Below, piece after piece: positions 7,897-13,065 of a stretch of DNA of 13,065 nucleotides (positions are counted from its first letter, which is position 1; each line of letters starts with the position of its first letter). The translations under genes and the position numbers were made by a program. The DNA is from Clostridia bacterium (lineage in GTDB: Bacteria > Bacillota > Clostridia > HGM11327): NCBI GenBank assembly GCA_017935525.1, contig JAGBHJ010000205.1, positions 1-13,065 of the forward strand, written 5' to 3'. The notes below the pieces were generated by a model. The model ran no database searches. It worked only from the letters and a program-made list of their open reading frames with translations, and was not told the DNA's origin.

Positions 7897-8619
7897 ATGT
7901 CATACAATGCATTCAGTATCAAAAGCTTTATCCATGAGTATTCCGAGCTTCTCAGGAAAGACTACAAGGGCTTTACCGCAAGACCGTGGAACCGATTTCG
8001 TCCCGAGGAAACAAAGTGGTGGGTAGTGCCGTCAACAGCGTGGCCGTCATTTGGTAACGAGAAGCTGTGCTTCTGGTGCAGCGGTAATTATCTGTACGGC
8101 GGTTACAACGTGGAGAAGGGCATTGAGGTGTCTCGTGATGACCTGCAGTACGATGCGAAAAATATTCTGATGACGCCCGAGTGGAAGTGGAATCATTTTT
8201 TGAAGGACTGCAGTACGGGTGAGATCGATTTGTTGGTGGATAGCTTTTACGAGAAAGTAAATTTCCCCGTGCATATGAACCTGAGCGCAAACCTCGTCAA
8301 CGAGATAAGCGGTTATGACCCCTACGGTAACAAAAAGTCGGACAATATCGAATTTTCCATTACTGACGACACCATGCGTATATGCGAAAAGGAGCTTAAG
8401 ATCTCCGCATTATCCCCATTTGAGAATATTGAGGGGTTGAGGGAGATACCCGAGTCTCTGGAGGACGTGACGGGGCTTAATTGGCTGTGGATAGACGTGA
8501 TGATATTTGCGCCCATATACTACATAAAGTCCGGGTCGTCCTACAACATAAACAGATTGAGGAAGAAGATGTCGGTATTTGAGGAGAGGATATTTTCTGA
8601 CTGCAAGATAAATAAATGA
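7897..8619 (+). CDS. Uncharacterised 240-aa soluble protein
   Basis: I do not recognise this family. The gene looks real: a strong ribosome site (GGGAGG, 7883-7888, 8 nt from the ATG), its own promoter-like sequence and codon use like its neighbours. The product has no signal peptide or membrane segment, so it is probably cytoplasmic. It is rich in aromatic residues, with Trp/Tyr/Phe clusters at about 28-70 (RPWNRF, KWWVVPSTAWPSF, LCFWCSGNYLYGGYN) and again at PEWKWNHF and LNWLWIDV. The middle contains a stretch like a mixed alpha/beta domain (FPVHMNLSANLVNEISGYDPYG). The C-terminus is basic (NINRLRKKM, then DCKINK). No nucleotide-binding or catalytic motif stands out. It is followed 61 nt later by a small cysteine-motif protein on the same strand, possibly one transcript. 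Confidence 0.8.
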   Translation: MSYNAFSIKSFIHEYSELLRKDYKGFTARPWNRFRPEETKWWVVPSTAWPSFGNEKLCFWCSGNYLYGGYNVEKGIEVSRDDLQYDAKNILMTPEWKWNHFLKDCSTGEIDLLVDSFYEKVNFPVHMNLSANLVNEISGYDPYGNKKSDNIEFSITDDTMRICEKELKISALSPFENIEGLREIPESLEDVTGLNWLWIDVMIFAPIYYIKSGSSYNINRLRKKMSVFEERIFSDCKINK

Positions 8620-8631
8620 GTGCATATTCCT

Positions 8632-8884
8632 GTTGAGTGGTGCAGATAATATATCCACTACCAAAAAGGAAGGTGTATTTATGAAGAAAGCAGAAAAGAA
8701 AAACGTTGACCTGACTACCATCGCACAGAATTGCAGTCAGTATTCTCCCATTGCGGCGCTGAGGTCCGATGCGGGCGGAAGCCCCTGCACCTGCGAGATA
8801 TGCAGAAAATGGGACGGCAAGCGATGCGCCATCGGGTTGGATAACGTTATAGCAAAGAGCATCACTACTTTTAGTTGAGTGGTG
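8632..8884. repeat. 11-nt direct repeat flanking the 65-aa gene
   Basis: GTTGAGTGGTG occurs at 8632-8642 and again at 8874-8884. The first copy lies before the ribosome site of the 65-aa gene and the second overlaps its stop codon. A local 11-mer repeat of this kind is close to what chance allows in 13 kb, so any meaning is uncertain. Confidence 0.35.
8681..8878 (+). CDS. Small 65-aa protein with CxCxxCx7C motif
   Basis: The frame is open from 8633, but the ATG at 8681 is the likely start because AAAAAGGAAGG lies just upstream (8664-8674). The product begins with a Lys-rich stretch (MKKAEKKN) and has five cysteines: Cys18, Cys36, Cys38, Cys41 and Cys49. The core CTCEICRKWDGKRC resembles the CxxCxxWxGxxC pattern of small clostridial metal-binding proteins, so zinc or another metal is the most likely ligand; this is inference. 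There is no signal peptide, which argues against a secreted disulfide-rich peptide. It sits between the 240-aa protein and a terminator, so the two may form a two-gene unit. A modified-peptide precursor is conceivable, but no maturase or transporter is nearby. Confidence 0.72.
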   Translation: MKKAEKKNVDLTTIAQNCSQYSPIAALRSDAGGSPCTCEICRKWDGKRCAIGLDNVIAKSITTFS

Positions 8885-8902
8885 AGGTTGTAAGTAAAAG
8901 AA

Positions 8903-8942
8903 AAGGAGTACGAACAGACATGTTTGTACTCCTTGTTTGTTT
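8903..8942. terminator. Bidirectional intrinsic terminator between convergent genes
   Basis: A 14-nt stem (8903-8916 with 8921-8934, one G-T wobble, loop GACA) is followed on the plus strand by GTTTGTTT. On the minus strand it is followed by a T-rich run (TTCTTTTA). It sits between the stop of the 65-aa gene (+) and the stop of the C39-like gene (-), so it can end both transcripts. Confidence 0.85.
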
Positions 8943-8957
8943 AGTCATAGATTATCA

Positions 8958-9611
8958 TTATTCGGTAAAATACATTATCTCAAATATCTCGTTCTCGTAT
9001 GTGGAAAGAGTGCCGTATTCCTCGCTGAGGGGATCCATTATAATAAATTCCCCGTCAATTACCCCCGTAACCACCACCCAGAAGCGTTCAACCAGGGGGT
9101 GTGTTGTTCTTACCATAACGGGTATTCCGTCCTCCAGAAGGGAAATAACGGTGGTAGAATCAAATGTGGTGCTGACGTTGAGCTTGGGACTTTCGTAGGC
9201 AAGACTGTATTTGTAGTTCAGTATTTCGTAGGGGGCGTCGCAGAAAATGTCGGAGCCATCCTCGGAATACAGTCCGTCCGCAATAAATCTGTCGTAAAGC
9301 TTGTCGGGGGTCATGTATATGTCAAAAAGCTCATACAGGGATGACATGCAGCAAAGCTGACTGCCGTATTCGCAAATACGGAGATTGATGTCGCTGCACA
9401 TTATCTTCATCGCCCATGAGGCGTTGGTCTGGTTGACTATCTTTAATTCTGTGGGCTCAATATCCCCTGAGCCGTTGGTGGTTATTTCTATACCCTCGTT
9501 TTTTACAAAGCTTGCCCTTGTGATGTTCTGAATGGACAGTATCATATAGCCTATAACGAATATAGCCAAAACGGATAGCCAAAAGATCGATACGGAATGG
9601 TTCTTTCTCAT
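8958..9611 (-). CDS. Membrane-anchored C39-like peptidase-fold protein, probably inactive
   Basis: The 217-aa product has one N-terminal hydrophobic segment (about 9-26) with no lipobox, so it is a signal anchor or secreted protein. The rest resembles the Peptidase_C39_2 papain-like fold. The nucleophile region is YGSQLCCMSSLYELF with Cys87/Cys88. DGIPVMVR (161-168) is followed by FWVVVTG (177-183) and IMDPLSEEYG (191-200) with Asp193. In active relatives the first residue of the HWVVVTG-type motif is the catalytic His; here it is Phe177 (codon TTC, complement of 9081-9083). His171 is six residues away and probably cannot substitute. This suggests a non-proteolytic binding or folding role. 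The ATG has a ribosome site (AGGTAGGA) 7 nt upstream. A strong terminator lies only about 18 nt before the start, so expression may depend on readthrough. Confidence 0.8.
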   Translation of the reverse strand: MRKNHSVSIFWLSVLAIFVIGYMILSIQNITRASFVKNEGIEITTNGSGDIEPTELKIVNQTNASWAMKIMCSDINLRICEYGSQLCCMSSLYELFDIYMTPDKLYDRFIADGLYSEDGSDIFCDAPYEILNYKYSLAYESPKLNVSTTFDSTTVISLLEDGIPVMVRTTHPLVERFWVVVTGVIDGEFIIMDPLSEEYGTLSTYENEIFEIMYFTE

Positions 9612-9628
9612 TTGTAAGTCCTACCTGG

Positions 9629-9674
9629 AAAAAATAATTGGGCAGAGAACACTCTCAAGTGTTTCTCTGCCCAA
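9629..9674 (-). terminator. Strong intrinsic terminator after the beta-propeller gene
   Basis: Read on the minus strand, the two arms (9674-9658 and 9653-9638, 16 pairs with one bulged base, four-base loop) form a GC-rich hairpin. It is followed by TTATTTTTT (9637-9629). The plus-strand side has no T tract, so it acts on minus-strand transcripts. It lies 12 nt after the stop of the beta-propeller gene and immediately before the leader of the C39-like gene. Confidence 0.9.
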
Positions 9675-9685
9675 GGGATTACTGA

Positions 9686-10909
9686 TCAGTCAGTAACGTC
9701 TTCAAGTTTCTGCTCACCCGAGAGTTTGATGATGTAGCCGCCGTTGTTTGTGTAGTAAACTGCACCGTTAACAACTGTGGGCTCAACCTTGATTGCTGTT
9801 GCGGAATAAGCACACCATACGAATTCGCCCGTGTAGAAGTTGAGGCAATAGAGATACTCGGTGGATGCTGTGGGGTGTGATGCACCAAAGAGTACGTAGG
9901 AGCCTGCGATGGTTGCGGGGCTTGTGATACGGTAGTACGTATCATATTCCCAAAGCTTTTCGCCTGTTTTAGCATCCAAGCAGTATATCATACCGTCAAA
10001 GGAACCTACGATAACCTTGCCGTCCTTGATAGCGGGGTAACCTACGATGTAAACGTTATTCTCTGTTTCGAACGTCCACTTTTTTTCGCCTGTTGCCGCG
10101 TCAACGCAGTAAACGATACCTTCACCGGAGGGGAGATATACGTAACCGTCAGCAGCGGAAGGTGCCTGAGGGTTTACAGTACCTGTGGAAACTGACCACA
10201 GAGCCTTACCTGTTGTAGCGTTAAGTGCGTGGAAGTAAGTATCCTGAGCAGCAAATACGACCATGCCGCCCTCAACTCCGCCGTCGTAATACATGATGTC
10301 GGTAGCGATACCCTCTGTCAATGAATAATCCCAAATCTGTGTGCCGTTTTCCAGCTTGAGGGAATATACCTTGCCGTTGAGTGTGCCGCACACGATGGTG
10401 TCGTTTACAAGCACGGGAGCATCTGCAATGGCAGAATTCAGGTACTTGAACCAAACGAGGCTACCGTCCTCTGCGTTGAACGCATAGAGGAAGCCGTCGT
10501 ATCCGCCGCAGTAAACAACGCCGTCCTTATAGCAAAGGGAGTTTGTGATACCGTTTTCTGTCTGATATGTCCACTTGATGTAGGGCTTTTTTGTGCTGTC
10601 ACCCATGCAGATAACCTTACCGTCGGACGTGCCGAAGAAGATGTTATCTTCAACAACCAGCAATGAGGAGTTGATGATGGATAAAGCGCTCTTGAGCTGG
10701 TACTTCCAAACCTCTGCAGGAAGCTGTGAGAGGGAGGGAAGCTCAACGCCGTCTGTATCCAGCGTACCTGTGTGTGCGGAGTTGCCGCCGGTCTGTGTCC
10801 ACCACGGTCCTGTGTATCCGTTTACCGGATCATCCTCGCAGGCTGAAAGAGAAAACAGCATGGCAAGAGCCAAGATAAGTGCAGATAATTTCTTCAAATA
10901 GTTTTTCAT
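9686..10909 (-). CDS. PQQ-repeat beta-propeller lipoprotein
   Basis: The 407-aa product has a lipoprotein signal ending in the lipobox LSAC (Cys24), so it should be tethered to the outer face of the membrane. The rest is a run of PQQ_2/BamB-like repeats of the form GxVYCxDAxTGExxW. Eight tryptophans close successive repeats at 68, 113, 153, 193, 238, 278, 320 and 365, spaced 40-45 residues, which suggests an eight-bladed propeller. Such proteins are usually binding or scaffold proteins; nothing shows that PQQ is bound or that it is an enzyme. The ATG at 10909 is required for the full signal peptide, yet there is no good ribosome site at normal distance: two AAAGGA copies are further upstream around a hairpin. 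It follows the YdbC-like gene by 46 nt and is probably partly co-transcribed with it. Confidence 0.9.
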   Translation of the reverse strand: MKNYLKKLSALILALAMLFSLSACEDDPVNGYTGPWWTQTGGNSAHTGTLDTDGVELPSLSQLPAEVWKYQLKSALSIINSSLLVVEDNIFFGTSDGKVICMGDSTKKPYIKWTYQTENGITNSLCYKDGVVYCGGYDGFLYAFNAEDGSLVWFKYLNSAIADAPVLVNDTIVCGTLNGKVYSLKLENGTQIWDYSLTEGIATDIMYYDGGVEGGMVVFAAQDTYFHALNATTGKALWSVSTGTVNPQAPSAADGYVYLPSGEGIVYCVDAATGEKKWTFETENNVYIVGYPAIKDGKVIVGSFDGMIYCLDAKTGEKLWEYDTYYRITSPATIAGSYVLFGASHPTASTEYLYCLNFYTGEFVWCAYSATAIKVEPTVVNGAVYYTNNGGYIIKLSGEQKLEDVTD

Positions 10910-10923
10910 CGTAAAACCGTTTG

Positions 10924-10941
10924 ATAAGTCCTTTGACTTAT
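10924..10941 (-). promoter_or_regulatory. Leader hairpin upstream of the beta-propeller gene
   Basis: Perfect 7-bp inverted repeat ATAAGTC/GACTTAT with a 4-nt loop, in the 46-nt gap before the lipoprotein start. On the minus strand, AAAGGA occurs once just before the stem and once in the loop and 3' arm. It could control ribosome access or act as a weak terminator for the upstream genes; the following bases (CAAACGGTTTTACG) are a poor U tract. Confidence 0.45.
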
Positions 10942-10955
10942 TCCTTTCAAAATGT

Positions 10956-11177
10956 TTATAATTTTAATGAATTTAGCAGATCGCGCAAAGCGATAAGTTC
11001 GTTTTTTGTCATTGAGACGACCTTACCCATTTTTGAATGATCCTCCGACCATTCGCGAATGTCAAACTTGGGCTCTCTGTCGTTCCAGCTGATAAAGTTC
11101 AGCTCCTTATTCCAGCCTCTTGCGCCCTCGGAAATAGTACCGACGCGCTCGATAATTTCATATTTGAAATCTGCCAT
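10956..11177 (-). CDS. YdbC-like PC4-family DNA-binding protein
   Basis: This 73-aa protein matches the bacterial YdbC group of the PC4/p15 transcriptional coactivator family, small beta-rich dimers that bind single-stranded DNA. Features include MADFKYEIIERVGTIS at the start, GWNKELNFISWNDREPKFDIREW in the middle (21-43) and MGKVVSMTKNELIAL before the end (50-64). The start is ATG 11177 because GAGGT lies just upstream; an in-frame GTG at 11189 overlaps this ribosome site and is unlikely. The stop codon of the UPF0371 gene (11186-11188) lies inside the same GTGAGGT stretch, so the two genes are closely coupled. The family is clear, but its exact cellular role is not established from sequence. 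Confidence 0.88.
   Translation of the reverse strand: MADFKYEIIERVGTISEGARGWNKELNFISWNDREPKFDIREWSEDHSKMGKVVSMTKNELIALRDLLNSLKL
10961..10988 (-). promoter_or_regulatory. Possible weak promoter at the end of the YdbC-like gene
   Basis: On the minus strand, TTGCGC (10988-10983) and TAAAAT (10966-10961) are separated by 16 nt. The -35 matches only 3 of 6 positions and the -10 matches 5 of 6. It could give the lipoprotein gene its own transcript starting near 10954, but this is weakly supported. Confidence 0.25.
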
Positions 11178-11185
11178 AATTGACC

Positions 11186-12670
11186 TCACTTGTGATAAAG
11201 CTTTTTGTTTTGATACTTTGGCTCGTAAGTGATATTGAAGCCCAGCTTGCGGAAGGTGTTTTCGTCCGTCTGGGACAATATTACCGTGGAGTGAGCCTCA
11301 CAGCCTTTGAGCTTGTGGAGCTGGTTCATGGCGATCCTTGCGTATTCATCCGTAACGGCACAGATGGAAAGCGCCACCAGAACCTCGTCGGTATGGAGCC
11401 TTGGGTTTCTGTTGCCCAGATACTGTGTCTTAAGATCCTGCACGGGCTCAATGATCTTGGGAGAGATGAGCGTTACGTCATCGGGAATATCACCCAGCGC
11501 CTTTAAGCAGTTAAGCAGCACGGCAGAGGATGCACCCAAAAGGGATGAGGTCTTGCCTGTAATAAGCCTGCCGTCGTTAAGCTCAACGCATACTGCAGGA
11601 GCCTGGGTATCAGCTTCCTTTTGTAGAGCCATTCTGATGCAGGGGCGAGTGTTGTTTGAGCAGCCTCCCTGCTTCATCAAGAGCTCGATCTTATACGTTT
11701 CGTCAGTAGATGCCTTGCCCTGCACCTTGCGGCACATTGCCTGATAGTAGCGGCGGATGATCTCGTTACGTGATGCCTCCTTAACTACCTCATCATCTAT
11801 AATGCAGTTGCCTGCCATGTTTACGCCCATATCCGTGGGGGACTTGTAGGGGCAATAGCCGTATATCTGATTGAACATCGCCTCCAGAACGGGGAAGATC
11901 TCCACGTCTCTGTTGTAGTTTACGGATTTGATGCCGTAAGCCTCCAGATGGAAGGGGTCAAGCATATTGACGTCGTTAAGGTCTGCAGTTGCAGCCTCAT
12001 AAGCCAAGTTTGTGGGGTGCTTGAGGGGAATGTTCCATATAGGGAAGGTCTCAAACTTTGCATAGCCCGACTTGATGCCTCTTAAGTGCTCGTGATAGAG
12101 TTGGGAAAGGCAAACAGCCATCTTGCCGCTGCCCGGGCCGGGCGCCGTTACCACAACAAGAGAACGGGTGGTCTCTATGTAATCGTTTTTACCGTAGCCG
12201 TTTTCGCTTATTATGAGGGGGATATTGGAGGGGTAGCCCTCAATAAGGTAGTGCTTGTACACTTTTATCCCCAGCTGCTGCAGTCTGTGCTCAAAGGCGA
12301 CTGCGGAGTGCTGACCGCTGAAATGGGTTATTACAACACCACCGACATAAAGCTCGATCTCTCTGAAAACGTCAATGAGGCGAAGTATATCAACGTCGTA
12401 GGGGATGCCAAGGTCGCTGCGAAGCTTGTTTTTTTCTATATCGTCTGCGCTGATAACGATGACGATCTCTGCCTGCTCCTTAAGGTTGAGGAGCATTTTG
12501 ATCTTACTGTCAGGCTTGAAGCCGGGCAAAACGCGAGATGCGTGGTAGTCATCAAAGAGCTTGCCGCCAAATTCCAGATAGAGCTTGCCGCCAAACTGAG
12601 AGATACGTTCCTTGATCTTTTCTGATTGAATGCTGATGTACTTTTGGTTATCAAAGCCGATTTTGTTCAT
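11186..12670 (-). CDS. UPF0371/DUF1846 family protein
   Basis: The 494-aa product matches the UPF0371 (DUF1846) family in length and in its N-terminus (GFDNQKYISIQSEKIKERIS). It also has the family segment KLYLEFGGKLFDDYHASRVLPGF (29-51 region) and the glycine-rich loop TAPGPGSGKMAV (175-186). The loop looks like a P-loop (GPGSGK) and suggests nucleotide or phosphate binding. The function of the family is not known to me; structures exist for members, but no reaction should be assumed. There is no signal peptide or membrane segment. The gene is first in a minus-strand unit, with a clear SigA promoter about 40 nt upstream of its ATG. The ribosome site is weak (AAAGGCAGAG, rather far from the ATG). 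Confidence 0.9.
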   Translation of the reverse strand: MNKIGFDNQKYISIQSEKIKERISQFGGKLYLEFGGKLFDDYHASRVLPGFKPDSKIKMLLNLKEQAEIVIVISADDIEKNKLRSDLGIPYDVDILRLIDVFREIELYVGGVVITHFSGQHSAVAFEHRLQQLGIKVYKHYLIEGYPSNIPLIISENGYGKNDYIETTRSLVVVTAPGPGSGKMAVCLSQLYHEHLRGIKSGYAKFETFPIWNIPLKHPTNLAYEAATADLNDVNMLDPFHLEAYGIKSVNYNRDVEIFPVLEAMFNQIYGYCPYKSPTDMGVNMAGNCIIDDEVVKEASRNEIIRRYYQAMCRKVQGKASTDETYKIELLMKQGGCSNNTRPCIRMALQKEADTQAPAVCVELNDGRLITGKTSSLLGASSAVLLNCLKALGDIPDDVTLISPKIIEPVQDLKTQYLGNRNPRLHTDEVLVALSICAVTDEYARIAMNQLHKLKGCEAHSTVILSQTDENTFRKLGFNITYEPKYQNKKLYHK

Positions 12671-12709
12671 AAAAGATGTTCTCTGCCTTTCGTAATATTA
12701 TACTCCAAA

Positions 12710-12738
12710 ATTATATCACAAAATGCGAAAAAAGGCAA
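12710..12738 (-). promoter_or_regulatory. SigA-type promoter for the minus-strand block
   Basis: Read on the minus strand: TTGCCT (12738-12733), 17-nt spacer, TATAAT (12715-12710). The predicted start is near 12703, giving a leader of about 33 nt for the UPF0371 gene. A second TATAAT (12702-12697) lies downstream without a usable -35. Confidence 0.78.
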
Positions 12739-12806
12739 TGAGAAAACAGCCAAAAGAATGAAAATAATATGTAAACTTTATTATTTTGCGTATTTTTCCC
12801 CTCTTA

Positions 12807-12818
12807 ATACGTTCGTAT
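12807..12818. repeat. Short dyad in the divergent intergenic region
   Basis: ATACG-TT-CGTAT, a 12-nt inverted repeat in the 226-nt gap between the divergent UPF0371 and acidic-protein genes. It could be an operator, but it is short and the region is AT-rich. I found no convincing -35/-10 pair for the rightward gene near it; TATAAC at 12824-12829 is the best -10 candidate. Confidence 0.25.
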
Positions 12819-12896
12819 ATTATTATAACACGTTATTTGGAAAATTGTATGAAGATTGTGTGATATTCTATTCACTGTGAAAGGAGGCGAGAGCCT

Positions 12897-13065
12897 ATGT
12901 ATAGATCAGACGTTGAGCTGGATGCGGAGATAGACGAGCTGCGCAGACAGATCGCGATGGAAGCTTCCGAGGAGAGTTCTGAGGAGATATCCGAGGAAAA
13001 CTGTGTTGAGGCGGATGCGGACAAGCTGTTGGCAGAGAGGATAAGAGCGTTGTTTGGTGAGGGTG
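12897..13065 (+). CDS. Acidic unrecognised protein, N-terminal part (3' end outside window)
   Basis: An excellent ribosome site (AAAGGAGG, 12880-12887, 9 nt from the ATG) opens a frame with no stop up to the window edge, giving 56 residues. The visible part starts MYRSDVELDAEIDELRRQI and is very acidic (many Glu, with a Ser/Glu-rich run at about 24-34), with a likely helix or coiled coil at each end. It is too short and too low in complexity to assign. The region could be an N-terminal extension of a larger protein. No signal peptide is visible. Confidence 0.7.
   Translation, partial: MYRSDVELDAEIDELRRQIAMEASEESSEEISEENCVEADADKLLAERIRALFGEG

Noticed and set aside
8903..8934. The hairpin as a possible mobile-element end or CRISPR-like repeat
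   Set aside because: It is a single copy, is followed by T-rich tails on both strands and sits between convergent genes, so a bidirectional terminator explains it.
8875..9344. Plus-strand open frames of 107 and 135 codons across the terminator and the C39-like gene
   Set aside because: They run through a clear terminator hairpin and oppose a gene with good start signals and fold similarity.
9686..10909. PQQ-dependent dehydrogenase
   Set aside because: The repeats are of the structural PQQ_2/BamB type. The protein is about 400 aa and lacks the length and catalytic layout of quinoprotein dehydrogenases.
12086..12625. A 179-codon plus-strand open frame
   Set aside because: It is antisense to the UPF0371 gene, which has strong family similarity and its own promoter.

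Overview
The window reads as chromosomal DNA of a low-to-mid GC Firmicute of class Clostridia, probably an uncultured gut-type Oscillospirales/Ruminococcaceae relative. The basis is the gene content (Gram-positive lipoproteins, the tlyA-nadK-argR-recN housekeeping order, UPF0371 and a YdbC/PC4-like gene), purine-rich AGGAGG-like ribosome sites, SigA-type TTGnnn/TATAAT promoters and heavy AGA/AGG/ATA codon use. This assignment is inference; there is no rRNA or other taxonomic marker in the window.

Layout: (1) 1-2067 (+): the 3' end of ligA, then a lipoprotein N-acetylmuramoyl-L-alanine amidase with a peptidoglycan-binding domain and a large coiled-coil-like insertion in its catalytic domain. 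(2) 2064-7775 (+): a strong SigA promoter overlaps the amidase stop and drives a tight run dxs-tlyA-nadK-argR-recN (gaps of 1 to 24 nt). This is the well-known Firmicutes cluster, here without xseA/xseB/ispA just upstream of dxs. (3) 7854-8878 (+): an extended -10 promoter, an unrecognised 240-aa protein and a 65-aa cysteine-motif protein, ending at a bidirectional terminator. (4) 8958-12670 (-): a convergent block read from 12.7 kb down: UPF0371/DUF1846, a YdbC-like PC4 protein, a PQQ-repeat beta-propeller lipoprotein, a strong terminator, then a membrane-anchored C39-like protein that seems to lack its catalytic His. (5) 12671-12896: a divergent intergenic region with a clear SigA promoter for the minus-strand block. 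(6) 12897-13065 (+): the start of an acidic unrecognised protein, cut by the window edge.

How they fit: region 2 mixes isoprenoid precursor synthesis (Dxs), ribosome modification (TlyA), NADP supply (NadK), arginine control (ArgR) and DNA repair (RecN), a conserved housekeeping arrangement rather than one pathway. The amidase, beta-propeller and C39-like proteins are all predicted to sit on the outer face of the membrane. I see no CRISPR array, transposase, phage gene, tRNA or rRNA, and no clear defence system. The least ordinary items are the amidase insertion, the predicted pseudo-protease with its terminator-bearing leader, and the two small or orphan genes at 7.9-8.9 kb.
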